Shown here piece after piece: positions 52,807 through 62,089 of a DNA stretch of 64,000 nt (its first letter is position 1; each line of letters starts with the position of its first letter). Position numbers and translations under genes: made by a program. Below the pieces are notes generated by a model, which was not told where the DNA came from, searched no databases, and saw only the letters and a list, made by a program, of their open reading frames with translations. The stretch lies in NCBI GenBank assembly GCA_012103375.1, contig WLWX01000001.1, positions 1,168,501 through 1,232,500 on the forward strand, read 5' to 3'. The DNA comes from Paracoccaceae bacterium (GTDB lineage: Bacteria; Pseudomonadota; Alphaproteobacteria; Rhodobacterales; Rhodobacteraceae).

Positions 52807-53121
52807 TGAATGGTTTAGGGACCCACACACATCCGGATGGGCGCAGCAGCAATCCTCGGTCAGATAGTGGATCAGGCCGGACAGATTGTCATAATCGGCG
52901 CGGTAAATGACGTTGCGCGATTGCTTGGCCGAGGTGACGAGCCCCGCGTCCTCCATCGTGCTGAGGTGGAAGGACAGGGCCGAGGCGCTGCAGTTGGTTT
53001 GTTTTGCAAGGTCACCCGCGCTCAGCCCGTCAGCGCCTTGCGGGACCAGCAGCCGCAGCACCGCCAGCCGCGTTTCATGGGCAAGGGCGGCGAAGGCGCG
53101 CAGGGCGGTGGACTCTTGCAT
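52795..53121 (-). CDS. ArsR/SmtB family transcriptional regulator
   Basis: The product is a 108-residue winged-helix repressor. The DNA-binding region is LAKQTNCSASALSFHLSTME, with VIYRADYDNLSGLIHYLTED after it. A cysteine cluster near the C-terminus (DCCCAHPDVCG) could sense thiophilic metals or metalloids. Positioned divergently from the Atm1-type ABC exporter with an 81 bp gap carrying a palindrome, it probably represses that gene. The C-terminal residues are encoded by a dispersed repeat. Confidence 0.88.
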   Translation of the reverse strand: MQESTALRAFAALAHETRLAVLRLLVPQGADGLSAGDLAKQTNCSASALSFHLSTMEDAGLVTSAKQSRNVIYRADYDNLSGLIHYLTEDCCCAHPDVCGSLNHSSSC

Positions 53122-53122
53122 C

Positions 53123-53145
53123 TTTCAACACCTCTTGAAATGTTG
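53123..53145. promoter_or_regulatory. Palindromic candidate operator between arsR and the ABC exporter
   Basis: TTTCAA (53123-53128) is mirrored by TTGAAA (53135-53140), and CAACA (53126-53130) by TGTTG (53141-53145). TTCAA-spacer-TTGAA is a form often seen at ArsR/SmtB sites. It lies two bases from the regulator start, suiting autoregulation. Confidence 0.5.
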
Positions 53146-53202
53146 TAACTGCATGCTTTAGACAGCATTGACGACAAAATCAACCAACGTGAGCGTGCCG
53201 GA

Positions 53203-55014
53203 ATGACAGACACGACGATGAATGACGCGCCCGCGGCCAGCGGCTGGACCACGGTGCGCCGGGTCGGCCCGTACCTGTGGCCGGATGATCACCCTTGGGT
53301 CAAGCGCCGGGTGGTCATCGCGCTGGTGGTGCTGTTTTTCGGGCGCCTGATCTCGGTCATCACGCCGTTTTATTACAAGGCGGCGGTGGATGCGCTGGCG
53401 GGGGACGGTGTCTCGGCGGCGTGGATGCTGGGGATGGGCGCAGTTGGCCTGACGGTGGCTTATGGCGTCACCCGGCTGATGGCGGTCGGCTTTCAGCAGC
53501 TGCGCGATGTGCTGTTCGCGCCGGTCGGGCAACGCGCGCTGCGCCAATTGGCGCTGGAGACCTTCACCCACATTCACCGCCTCTCGATGCGCTATCACAT
53601 CTCCCGCAAGACCGGCGGGCTGTCCCGGATCATTGAACGAGGCGTCAAAGGCGTCGAATTCCTGCTGCGGTTCCTGTTGTTCTCGATCGGGCCGCTGGTG
53701 TTGGAGCTGTTGATGATCGGCGTCATCCTCGCCGTGGTTTTCGACATCTGGTATCTGGCCGTCGTCGCCGTCACCATCGGTCTGTACATCTGGTTCACCT
53801 TCGCCGTGACCGAATGGCGGGTGAAGATCCGCAAAGAGATGAACGATCAGGACACCGACTCCAATCAGAAGGCGATCGACAGTCTGCTGAACTTTGAAAC
53901 CGTCAAGTATTTCGGGGCCGAGGCGCGTGAGGCAGAGCGTTATGACAGCTCGATGGAGCGGTACGTGGCGGCGGCGCTGAAAACCTCGTACAGCCTTGCG
54001 TTTCTGAACTTCGGGCAGGCGTTGCTGATCACTGCGGGGCTGGTCATCGTTATGGTGATGGCGGCGATTGGCGTGCAGAATGGGGTGCTAACGGTGGGCG
54101 ATTTCGTCATGGTCAACGCCTATATGATCCAGATCACCATGCCGCTGAACTTCCTTGGCACCGTCTACCGCGAAATCCGGCAGGCGCTGGTCGATATGGG
54201 CGATATGTTCGGCCTGCTGGGGCAACCGGCCGAGGTTGTGGATGCGCCCGGCGCGAAGCCGTTGGAGGTGACGGGCGGAGAGGTCGTTCTGGACGATGTG
54301 TTGTTCGGCTATGACGCTGCGCGCCCGATCCTGAAAGGTGTCAGCATCACTGCGAAACCGGGGGAAACCGTGGCGATTGTCGGACCCTCAGGTTCCGGCA
54401 AGTCCACCATCGGGCGGCTGTTGTTCCGGTTTTACGACGTCAGCGGCGGGGCGCTGAAGATCGACGGGCAGGATGTGCGGGATGTCACCCAGACCAGCCT
54501 GCACGCCGAGATCGGCGTCGTGCCGCAGGACACTGTGCTGTTCAACGATACGATCTATTACAACATCGCCTATGGCCGCCCCGAAGCCTCCCGTGCCGAG
54601 GTGGAAGAGGCAGCGAAGGCGGCCAAGATCCACGACTTCGTCTCCAGCCTGCCGGACGGGTATGAGACGACTGTGGGCGAACGTGGATTGAAGCTGTCGG
54701 GGGGTGAAAAACAGCGGGTTGGGATCGCGCGGACGATCCTCAAGAACCCGCCGATCCTGCTGCTGGATGAGGCCACCAGTGCGCTGGATTCCGAGACCGA
54801 GCAGGACATTCAGGACAGTCTGCAGGAGATGGGGCAGGGGCGCACGGTGTTGACGATTGCACACCGTCTGTCCACCGTTGCACATGCCGATCTGATCGTG
54901 GTGCTGGAAAACGGTGTGATTGCCGAACAGGGAACCCACGACAATCTGCTGGCGAAATCAGGGCGTTACGCAAGCCTTTGGCACCGTCAGCAATCCGAGG
55001 AAGACGCTGCCTGA
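53203..55014 (+). CDS. ABC transporter ATP-binding/permease protein, Atm1 (heavy metal / glutathione) type
   Basis: The product is a 603-residue half-transporter. The membrane part (about residues 35-320) contains ALVVLFFGRLISVITPFYYK and the Atm1-typical FNFETVKYFGAE-like stretch (LLNFETVKYFGAEAREAERY). The ATPase has Walker A IVGPSGSGKSTIGRLLF, signature LKLSGGEKQRVGIART and Walker B ILLLDEATSALD. Atm1 homologues export glutathione conjugates or metal-thiol complexes. The divergent ArsR gene with a cysteine cluster supports a metal stress role. It functions as a homodimer in the inner membrane. Confidence 0.9.
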   Translation: MTDTTMNDAPAASGWTTVRRVGPYLWPDDHPWVKRRVVIALVVLFFGRLISVITPFYYKAAVDALAGDGVSAAWMLGMGAVGLTVAYGVTRLMAVGFQQLRDVLFAPVGQRALRQLALETFTHIHRLSMRYHISRKTGGLSRIIERGVKGVEFLLRFLLFSIGPLVLELLMIGVILAVVFDIWYLAVVAVTIGLYIWFTFAVTEWRVKIRKEMNDQDTDSNQKAIDSLLNFETVKYFGAEAREAERYDSSMERYVAAALKTSYSLAFLNFGQALLITAGLVIVMVMAAIGVQNGVLTVGDFVMVNAYMIQITMPLNFLGTVYREIRQALVDMGDMFGLLGQPAEVVDAPGAKPLEVTGGEVVLDDVLFGYDAARPILKGVSITAKPGETVAIVGPSGSGKSTIGRLLFRFYDVSGGALKIDGQDVRDVTQTSLHAEIGVVPQDTVLFNDTIYYNIAYGRPEASRAEVEEAAKAAKIHDFVSSLPDGYETTVGERGLKLSGGEKQRVGIARTILKNPPILLLDEATSALDSETEQDIQDSLQEMGQGRTVLTIAHRLSTVAHADLIVVLENGVIAEQGTHDNLLAKSGRYASLWHRQQSEEDAA

Positions 55015-55084
55015 GGCTGCTGTATGGGTGACCCGGCTCAGCAATTCTTTGCCGTCTTCACGGTTTGGTGACTCGGGCTCCCTT

Positions 55085-55111
55085 GCCTGCCGCCACGGCG
55101 CGCGGGCAGGC
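55085..55111. terminator. Hairpin after the ABC exporter gene
   Basis: GCCTGCC (55085-55091) pairs with GGCAGGC (55105-55111) around a 13-base loop. No T-run follows. It lies between the exporter and the MBL gene and may mark transcript end. Confidence 0.4.
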
Positions 55112-55144
55112 TGAGCGCAGTCATTTACAGAATTGGAGGGACCC

Positions 55145-55969
55145 ATGCGGCACGTAGTTTTGACGGTGGCGATGCTGGCGCTTGCAGCGCCTGTTCACGC
55201 GCAGGACGTCATGCGCAAGCTGACCAATGTGGCGGGCGACGTTTATCTGTTTCAGAACAACTTCCACAACTCGTTGATTGTGGCGACCAGCGAGGGGACG
55301 GTGCGGGTTGATCCGATCAACGCCGAAGCCTCGGCCTGGCTGGCCGACAATCTTGGGACCATAGATGCCGCGCCTGTCAGCCATCTAATCTATTCCCACA
55401 GCCATCTGGACCACGCCTCAGGCGGGGCGGTGCATGAGGGCGCAACCGTGATAGCGCACGAAAACGCGCCCGACCAGATTGACGGCGTCGCGCCGGATAT
55501 CCGGGTTGGGGCAAACCACTCACTGGAGGTCGGCGGCAAGACCTTCGAGCTGACGGCGCTGGGCCCGGGGCATGGCGAGGATATGCTTGCCGTGGTCGTG
55601 CGGCCGGAAAACGTCGCCTTTATCGTCGATGTCGCGGCCCCCAAGCGCCTGCCGTTCCGCAACCTGGGGGGCGCGAATATGGATGACTGGATCGGTCAGA
55701 TCGAAGTGGCGCAGGGCCTGGAGTTCGAGATTTTCGCACCCGGTCACGGGGCGGTCGGCACCCCGGCTGATCTGGACGATGCGCTGTCTTACATGAACGA
55801 TCTTCGCGCCGGTGTGCTGGAAGGGTTGCAGGCGGGCAAATCGGTGGATGCGATCCAGGCCGACCTGACGCTGGATGCCTATGCCGACTGGAGCCAGTAT
55901 GCCGACTGGCGCGGCCTGAATATCGAAGGCATGGCGCGCTATTTGCAGGACAGCGGCCTTGTGAACTGA
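55145..55969 (+). CDS. Exported MBL-fold metallo-hydrolase
   Basis: The product is a 274-residue metallo-beta-lactamase fold protein with a signal peptide (MRHVVLTVAMLALAAPVHAQ). The zinc motif is IYSHSHLDHASGG (HxHxDH), with further ligands in ALGPGHGEDMLAV and IFAPGHGAVGTP. The start at 55145 has a strong GGAGGG ribosome binding site. The substrate is unknown; it is not close to known beta-lactamases. It is followed by a strong palindrome (56011-56042). Confidence 0.87.
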   Translation: MRHVVLTVAMLALAAPVHAQDVMRKLTNVAGDVYLFQNNFHNSLIVATSEGTVRVDPINAEASAWLADNLGTIDAAPVSHLIYSHSHLDHASGGAVHEGATVIAHENAPDQIDGVAPDIRVGANHSLEVGGKTFELTALGPGHGEDMLAVVVRPENVAFIVDVAAPKRLPFRNLGGANMDDWIGQIEVAQGLEFEIFAPGHGAVGTPADLDDALSYMNDLRAGVLEGLQAGKSVDAIQADLTLDAYADWSQYADWRGLNIEGMARYLQDSGLVN

Positions 55970-56010
55970 CAGGAGCGTGATTGCACGCGGCGCGTGAACG
56001 CCGTAGCCAT

Positions 56011-56042
56011 CGGGGCGGTTGTCTGATCAGACAATCGCCCCG
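56011..56042. terminator. 32-base near-perfect palindrome, probable terminator
   Basis: CGGGGCGGTTGTCTGA at 56011-56026 pairs with the following 16 bases, with one G-T pair. TTCCTTT follows. It separates the MBL gene from the Bcr/CflA gene 20 bp further on. It could also be an operator given its symmetry. Confidence 0.6.
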
Positions 56043-56062
56043 TTCCTTTGAAGGTGTCCGTA

Positions 56063-57262
56063 ATGGCGAACTCGATGCTCCGCACCGCGTTGATTCTGGG
56101 CCTGCTGTCCGCAGTGGGTCCGTTTTCGATCGACATGTACCTGCCCGCGTTGCCGCTGATCGAGGCGGACCTGAACACCAGCGTCGCCGGGGCGCAGGCA
56201 ACGCTGACGGCGTTCTTTATCGCCTTCGGGCTGTCGCAGCTGGTCTATGGCCCCTGGGCGGATCAGGCCGGGCGGCGGGTGCCGTTGTTTTTCGGCATCG
56301 GGCTGTTTCTGGTGGCCTCGGTCGGCTGCGCACTGGCGCCGACAATTGGCTGGCTGACGCTGGCGCGGTTTGTTCAGGGGCTGGGGGCGGCTGTCGTTAT
56401 GGTGGTGCCGCGCGCGGTGATCCGTGATTTGCACACCGGCACCGAGGCGACCCGGCTGATGGCGATGATCATGCTGGTGATCAGCGTCTCGCCGATGCTG
56501 GCGCCGCTGGCGGGTAGCGGGCTGATGCTGCTGGGCGGATGGCGTTTGATCTTCTGGGTGATGGTGGTTGCGGCTGTTGCCAGTATCACGCTGAGCGCGG
56601 TCTTGTTGCCCGAAACCCTGCGGCCAGAAGACCGCGTGCCTGTCAACCTACGCTCGCTCAAGCGGGGCGCGGGTGTGTTGTTCCGCGATCCGGTGTTTAT
56701 GGGGCTGACTTTCATCGGCGGCTTCGGGATGGCCAGCTTCTTCGTCTTCATCGCCAGTGCGGCGTTTGTTTACACCGGTCAGTTCGGCCTGAGCCCGACG
56801 GGCTTTAGCCTGGCGTTTGCGATCAACGCCATTGGGTTTTTCGCGGCTTCGCAACTGGCGGCCCCGCTGGGGGAAAGATTTGGGATGGTCCGGGTCATGG
56901 CGCTGGCGGTGCTGGGGTTTGCGCTGATCAGCTGTGCCTTGGCGGCGGTCGCATTGGCCGGCTATGCCAGCCTGGGCGTCGTTGTGGGCATGCTGTTTTT
57001 TGCCAATGGCAGTCTGGGTCTGGTGGTCCCGACCACCATGGTGATGGCGCTGGATCCGCATGGAGAGATTGCGGGCCTGGCCTCGTCACTTGGTGGCACC
57101 ATGCAGATGCTGACGGGCGGGGTGATGATCGTTCTGGCGGGGCCGTTCTTTGACGGGACCGCGACGCCGATGGTGATCACGATTGCGCTCTGCTCGTTGG
57201 GTGCACTTGGGTTGGCGCGGTGGATCCTGCCGCGTTTGATGGTTGAGGCAGCTCCGGGTTGA
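56063..57262 (+). CDS. Bcr/CflA family multidrug efflux MFS transporter
   Basis: The product is a 399-residue twelve-segment major facilitator. The start at the ATG at 56063 gives MANSMLRTALILGLLSAVGP and then FSIDMYLPALPLIEADLNTS, the Bcr/CflA signature. The loop GPWADQAGRRVPLFFGI matches the MFS motif A region, and FVQGLGAAVVMVVPRAVIRD matches motif B/C. Substrates of this family include bicyclomycin, chloramphenicol and sulfonamides; the natural one is unknown. Confidence 0.92.
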   Translation: MANSMLRTALILGLLSAVGPFSIDMYLPALPLIEADLNTSVAGAQATLTAFFIAFGLSQLVYGPWADQAGRRVPLFFGIGLFLVASVGCALAPTIGWLTLARFVQGLGAAVVMVVPRAVIRDLHTGTEATRLMAMIMLVISVSPMLAPLAGSGLMLLGGWRLIFWVMVVAAVASITLSAVLLPETLRPEDRVPVNLRSLKRGAGVLFRDPVFMGLTFIGGFGMASFFVFIASAAFVYTGQFGLSPTGFSLAFAINAIGFFAASQLAAPLGERFGMVRVMALAVLGFALISCALAAVALAGYASLGVVVGMLFFANGSLGLVVPTTMVMALDPHGEIAGLASSLGGTMQMLTGGVMIVLAGPFFDGTATPMVITIALCSLGALGLARWILPRLMVEAAPG

Positions 57263-57271
57263 GGCGGTGGC

Positions 57272-57317
57272 GGGGGGCTGTCTGCCCCCCGAATTCGGGC
57301 ATTCAGGAATGCCCGAA
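57272..57317. terminator. Two hairpins between convergent genes
   Basis: GGGGGGC/GCCCCCC (57272-57290) is followed by TTCGGGCATTC/GAATGCCCGAA (57294-57317, two-base loop). They lie between the Bcr/CflA stop and the convergent hxlR-type gene, suiting a two-way terminator. A weaker copy of the GGATATTTTC motif follows at about 57321-57345. Confidence 0.65.
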
Positions 57318-57351
57318 ACCCCCCGAGGATATTTTCGGGTCAATGATGGGG

Positions 57352-57780
57352 TCAGGGCGCGCCTGGGGCGAGGCTCGCGCGAAGCTCGGCCACCAGCGCG
57401 TCGCGATCATTTTCGGCACGCTCCAACAGGTCGGGTGGGGCGCCGTGGAGGATGTTTTCGCGACCATTGGGCTGCGGGTCGTGGCGGGCGCTCCAGATGA
57501 TCAGTTCCAGGATCACCGGGATCAGATCAGCGCCGCGCGCTGTCAGCCGGTAGGCGTGGCGCTTGCCGTCGGGGATGCGCGTGACGATGCCGGCGTCTTC
57601 CAGCCGGATCAGGCGATTGGACAGGATATTGGTGGCGATCTTTTCGGATGATTTTGCGAATTCGCCATAGCGGGATTTGCCGCGAAACAGCATGTCGCGG
57701 ATGATCAGAAGGCTCCAGCGGTCGCCGATGATATCGAGGGCGAAGGCCACCGGGCATTTGCCGCTGCCGGGGTTGGTCAT
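57352..57780 (-). CDS. HxlR family winged-helix transcriptional regulator
   Basis: The product is a 142-residue regulator. MTNPGSGKCPVAFALDIIGD and RWSLLIIRDMLFRGKSRYGE form the HxlR signature, with the cysteine at residue 9. The wing and recognition helix follow (IATNILSNRLIRLEDAGIV). Start is the ATG at 57780. Two palindromes 20-65 bp upstream are likely its binding sites, and the divergent membrane protein gene its target. Confidence 0.92.
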   Translation of the reverse strand: MTNPGSGKCPVAFALDIIGDRWSLLIIRDMLFRGKSRYGEFAKSSEKIATNILSNRLIRLEDAGIVTRIPDGKRHAYRLTARGADLIPVILELIIWSARHDPQPNGRENILHGAPPDLLERAENDRDALVAELRASLAPGAP

Positions 57781-57800
57781 TGGGAGGTGATATGGCGAGT

Positions 57801-57844
57801 ACTTGCTTTTTGCAAGTAACTGGCGTTTGCTTGCGTTATGCAAG
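57801..57844. promoter_or_regulatory. Two tandem palindromes, probable HxlR operators
   Basis: ACTTGC-ttttt-GCAAGT (57801-57817) and CTTGC-gttat-GCAAG (57830-57844) share the same half-site and the same five-base spacer. Their centres are 28 bases apart, close to the helical repeat multiples expected for two dimers. They lie in the 86 bp gap between hxlR and the membrane protein gene. Confidence 0.7.
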
Positions 57845-57866
57845 TGAATCAGCGCCGGAGGCTGCC

Positions 57867-58289
57867 ATGAACAAACCCCTGATCCTTGCCCTGACACTGA
57901 TGATGTCCGGGCGCATGATGACGCTGGCGTATATTCATCGCGCTGGGGGTGGCGGGCCGGGCGATCCCCCGGCAGTGTGGCTGATGCCGCTGGTCGGGGA
58001 CGCGGTTGTCGGGCTGACGGGGCTGGTGGTGGCCTGGCTGATTGCGACGCGACGAGGGCTTGGTGTCTGGGTCGCGGCGATTGTCTGGAACGCGGCGGCA
58101 ATCTGGGATGCGCTGTCAGCCTGGCTGATCCATCTGACCGCGCCCTGGCCCGAGTTTTTCATGATCGAACTGATGGGCAGCGCGATGTTCTTTATTGCCA
58201 GCGCCATGCATGCAGCGCTGATCTGGCTGTTGCTGCGCCCGGGGGCGCAGCGCCATTTTCTTGGTGGCGCGACCTATTCGGCTGGTTGA
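57867..58289 (+). CDS. Small membrane protein divergent from hxlR
   Basis: The product is a 140-residue protein with four hydrophobic segments (MNKPLILALTLMMSGRMMTL, LVGDAVVGLTGLVVAWLIAT, VWVAAIVWNAAAIWDALSAW and MGSAMFFIASAMHAALIWLL). I do not recognise a named family. The start at 57867 follows GGAGG. It is the likely target of the HxlR-type regulator. Its last 16 bases overlap the convergent RND gene. Confidence 0.72.
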   Translation: MNKPLILALTLMMSGRMMTLAYIHRAGGGGPGDPPAVWLMPLVGDAVVGLTGLVVAWLIATRRGLGVWVAAIVWNAAAIWDALSAWLIHLTAPWPEFFMIELMGSAMFFIASAMHAALIWLLLRPGAQRHFLGGATYSAG

Positions 58290-61200
58290 GCCGGGGTATC
58301 GGGCAGATCGGGGGGTTCATCCTCGGGCGTTTCGGACGCGGGCGGGGCCAGACGCTCGATTTCCTCAACCGCGATCCGGGGCGGTGGATAGACGGCATCG
58401 GTGTCCCAGACAATCTCGGGCGAGGATATCTTGCGCGCCTGCCGCTTCAGCGCCCAGTCGCGGGCCGCGTTGCTGGATTTGCCCATGGACAGTTTCGCAA
58501 GAAACCGTGCCAGCCACAGCGCATAGGTCGAGACCCAGACCCTGAGCGCCAGCATCGAGGGTGTGAAGATCAGCGTCAGCACCGTGGCGATGCCAAGCCC
58601 GAAGACAACCGCCGTGGCCAGCTGCTTCCACCAGAGCGCGGTGGGCGAATCGATGGAATAGCCGCCGCCGATGAAATCAAGGCTGAGGCCGAACATCATC
58701 GGGGCCAGCCCCGCCATCGTCGTGATCGTGGTCAGCAGCACGGGGCGGATGCGATCTTCGGCGGTGCGCACGATAGCCTCGATCCTTGGCATGTAGCGCG
58801 CGTATTCCTGATAGGTGTCAATCAGCACGATGTTGTTGTTCACCACGATCCCGGCCAGCGCGACGATCCCGGTGCCGGTCATGATGATCGAGAATGGTTG
58901 CTCCATCACCAGCATGCCAATCAGCACCCCGGTGGTTGACAGGACGACCGCCAACAGCACCAGCATGGCGTTGTAGAAGCTGTTGAACTGCGCCAGCAGG
59001 ATGATGAACATCAGCCCCAGCGCCCCCGCAAAGGCCTGCATCAGGAACGCGCCGCTTTCGGCCTGTTCTTCCTGATCGCCGGTCCATTCCCACTCCAATC
59101 CCGGCAAGGCGCCGGATTCGAGCCATTCGGTCAGCACGCCGATGCGTTCGGTCGGGTTCATGGCGATGGTGGCCAGGTCACCCTGATCCACCGCCGCAGT
59201 CAGATCCGAGCGGCTGACCGTGGGTTCCAGCGACCAGAGTTCATAGCGCTTGCCAGAGAATTCGAACACGTCGCCGCCCTCGCTGCCTGCGCCGTCTTCC
59301 AGCACCTTCGCGGTACCCAGAACGGTGTCATCCGCGCCGGTCAGCTTAACCAGTCCCGGTGCGACATCCGCCTTGACGTCGAAGTACCGCAGTTGGTCGA
59401 CCCGGTCGATCTGACCCAGCTTCGCCACTGGCTGCCGGGTGGTGAAATTGCTCAGCGGGATCAGCCCGTCACGGGTGCGGATTTTCAGCGTGTCGAGGGT
59501 GGAAAGCACCCTGTCGCTTTCGGGCAGGCGGACGCGGATCTCGATCTCTTCGTCCGAGGATGGCACCCGCATTGTGTCCAGCAGGATGCCGCGGGTCACA
59601 AGTTGCACCATGCCGCCGACGGTTGCCACATCCGCCCCGAAGCGACCTGCCTTTTCGACGTCAACGTCGATCTGCCAGTCGATGCCGGGCAGGGGGCGGG
59701 TGTCTTCGAGGTCGGTCAGGCCCGGCGTACCCTCGAACTTCGCACGCGCCTTGGCGGTGGCGGCCAGCAGCGCTTCCCAGTTGTCGCCCTTCAGGCGCAG
59801 GTGAACCGGTTTGCCCGAGGATGGGCCCTGGGCGAGGTTCAGGATCTGGGTTCGGATGCCTGGGATCGCGTCGAGGCCTTTTTGGAGCCGTTCCAGCACC
59901 AGATCGCCGTCCAACTCTTCGAACGTCAGATCGGTTGCGTCGGTGGCGGCATAGGCGGCGCGGTCTTCCCAGGGGACAGTCTCGATCTGGACCTGTCCGA
60001 TGGTGTCCAGCGGGATGATCGCGCCGCCGTTGTTGGAATTCAGCCCGCCTTCGCCTGCGAAGGCAAAGACGCTTTGGATGCCGTCGGTCGCGCGGGCCAC
60101 GTCTTCAGCCTGACGCACCAGTGCGTCTTTTTCCGACAGGCTGAGGTTGCCACGCGCCAGCACATAGATGATCGCCTGTTCCGGTTCGCTTTCGACGAAG
60201 AATTCGACGCCGTTGTTGTTGGCCCCGAAGGTCTGGAAAGTGACCATGACAAAGCCGATGACCGCCCCAATACTGACCAACGGCATGATCGGATTGCCGG
60301 CGATGAATTTGATGATGTGACCGAAGAAGCGGCGTCGGCGACCGGCTTCGATGGCGGCTTCGCGCGGTATCGGCGTGGCGGACCCCATGACGACCGAGGC
60401 TGCGACCGCGCCGCCGAGGAACAGGATTGCTCCGGGAAGGATCGCGGCGAACCCTGACAGGGGCGAGGTGCCGCCGAACAGATAGCCGTGGTTCAGGACC
60501 TGCATGGCGGCGATGAACAGGAAGAACAGCGCGACGGGGACAAGGGCGACGCGAACGTACCACGGCAACAGGTGGCGCAGCATGTCAGAGGCGTTGCCGA
60601 ACGACCGGCTGAGGCGGCCCGCGACGCCGCCCATCACCGGCAGATAGATCAGCGCCACCACCAGCGAGGCGGACAGCACGAAGATCAGCGTTACCGGCAG
60701 CATGCCCATGAATTGCCCCGGGATGCCCGGCCAGAACAGCATCGGCAGGAACGCGCATAGGGTTGTCGCGGTGGAACTGACGATGGGCCAGAACATCCGC
60801 TTGGCGGCCTCGACATAGGCGGCCATGGGGCCAGAGCCTTCGCGGATGCGCCGGTCCGCGTATTCGACCACAACGATGGCCCCGTCCACCAGCATGCCGA
60901 CGGCCAGAATCAGCCCGAACATCACGATGTTCGAAATCGACACGCCCATGATCCCCAGAAGCACGAAACATAGCAGGAACGACGTCGGGATCGCGAAGCC
61001 GACCAGCAGCGCCGAACGGGTGCCAAGTGCCGCCAGCACCACCATCATCACCAGCGCCACCGCCGTCAGGACCGAGCCTTCAAGCTGGCTGACCATTGAT
61101 CCGACGATGCGGCTTTGGTCGTTCGATGTGCCAACCTCGATCGCGTTTTGCAGCTCGGGCGGCCATGTCAGACGCTCGGCCTCGACCTCGGCCTTGACCA

Positions 61201-62089
61201 GTTCGGCGGTGCCGATCAGGTTGAAGCCTTTGCGTTTGACGACCTGCAAGGCGACCGTGGTTTTACCGTTAAAGCGCGCAGTTCCGGCGCGGTCTTCGAA
61301 CGTCAGGCGGATATCGGCGAGTTCGCCCAGCGTGACGACCGAGTCGCCGTTGACTTTGACAGGCAGGGAATAGATGTCGCGCTGATCGTCGAAGGAAGAC
61401 GGGATCTTGACCGAGAATGCACCGCTGTCGCCCTCAACCTCGCCCGCCGCGATCAGCTGGTTGTTGTTGACCACAACGTTGATCAGCTCTGCCGCGGTGA
61501 CGTCATAGGCCTCCAGCTTCAGCGGGTCGATGATAACCTCGACCATTTCATCCCGGTCGCCCGACAGACCGGCCTCCAGCACCGCGTCCAGGCCTTCCAG
61601 ACGGTCCTGCATCTTCTTGGCAACCCTGAGAAGCGTGCGTTCGGGCACAGCGCCGGTCAGGTTGACGATGATGATCGGGAATTCCGAGAAGTTGATCTCG
61701 GTAATGGTGTATTTGTCGGCGCCCACAGGGAATTCCGCTTCGACCGTGTTCATCCGGTCGCGGATGTCGGCGATGATCTTGGTCTTGTCCCAGCCGAATT
61801 CAAATTCCAGCGCGACCCCGGCATAGCTTTCCGAGGCTGTGGCGCTGATGGATTTAAGGCCGTCGAGGTCCGAAAGCTCGGTCTCCATCGGTTTGACCAG
61901 CAGCTTTTCGCTGTCTTCGGCAGAAATGCCGGGGAAGGGGACCGAGACGAAGATCGCGGGGATTTCGATGTCCGGCTCACCCTCCTTGGGCAGGTTGGCG
62001 TAGGCGAGGCCGCCTGCCAGCAGCGACAGCGCGATGAACGCCAGCACCATGCGCGCACGGCCCGCCGCCCAGTCGACGACGCCGATCAT
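58274..62089 (-). CDS. Efflux RND transporter permease subunit
   Basis: The product is a 1271-residue inner membrane pump of the AcrB/MMPL (HAE-1-like) superfamily, about 200 residues longer than AcrB. The N-terminus has the first membrane helix and PKEGEPDIEIPAIFVSVPFP, then PGISAEDSEKLLVKPMETEL. The proton relay helix shows VMFGLILAVGMLVDGAIVVV (Asp pair), and the second half mirrors it (ALAGIVVNNNIVLIDTYQEY, where one Asp is replaced by Asn). The extra C-terminal stretch is cytoplasmic and proline-rich. It overlaps the adaptor stop by four bases. Substrate range is unknown. Confidence 0.93.
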   Translation of the reverse strand: MIGVVDWAAGRARMVLAFIALSLLAGGLAYANLPKEGEPDIEIPAIFVSVPFPGISAEDSEKLLVKPMETELSDLDGLKSISATASESYAGVALEFEFGWDKTKIIADIRDRMNTVEAEFPVGADKYTITEINFSEFPIIIVNLTGAVPERTLLRVAKKMQDRLEGLDAVLEAGLSGDRDEMVEVIIDPLKLEAYDVTAAELINVVVNNNQLIAAGEVEGDSGAFSVKIPSSFDDQRDIYSLPVKVNGDSVVTLGELADIRLTFEDRAGTARFNGKTTVALQVVKRKGFNLIGTAELVKAEVEAERLTWPPELQNAIEVGTSNDQSRIVGSMVSQLEGSVLTAVALVMMVVLAALGTRSALLVGFAIPTSFLLCFVLLGIMGVSISNIVMFGLILAVGMLVDGAIVVVEYADRRIREGSGPMAAYVEAAKRMFWPIVSSTATTLCAFLPMLFWPGIPGQFMGMLPVTLIFVLSASLVVALIYLPVMGGVAGRLSRSFGNASDMLRHLLPWYVRVALVPVALFFLFIAAMQVLNHGYLFGGTSPLSGFAAILPGAILFLGGAVAASVVMGSATPIPREAAIEAGRRRRFFGHIIKFIAGNPIMPLVSIGAVIGFVMVTFQTFGANNNGVEFFVESEPEQAIIYVLARGNLSLSEKDALVRQAEDVARATDGIQSVFAFAGEGGLNSNNGGAIIPLDTIGQVQIETVPWEDRAAYAATDATDLTFEELDGDLVLERLQKGLDAIPGIRTQILNLAQGPSSGKPVHLRLKGDNWEALLAATAKARAKFEGTPGLTDLEDTRPLPGIDWQIDVDVEKAGRFGADVATVGGMVQLVTRGILLDTMRVPSSDEEIEIRVRLPESDRVLSTLDTLKIRTRDGLIPLSNFTTRQPVAKLGQIDRVDQLRYFDVKADVAPGLVKLTGADDTVLGTAKVLEDGAGSEGGDVFEFSGKRYELWSLEPTVSRSDLTAAVDQGDLATIAMNPTERIGVLTEWLESGALPGLEWEWTGDQEEQAESGAFLMQAFAGALGLMFIILLAQFNSFYNAMLVLLAVVLSTTGVLIGMLVMEQPFSIIMTGTGIVALAGIVVNNNIVLIDTYQEYARYMPRIEAIVRTAEDRIRPVLLTTITTMAGLAPMMFGLSLDFIGGGYSIDSPTALWWKQLATAVVFGLGIATVLTLIFTPSMLALRVWVSTYALWLARFLAKLSMGKSSNAARDWALKRQARKISSPEIVWDTDAVYPPPRIAVEEIERLAPPASETPEDEPPDLPDTPAQPAE

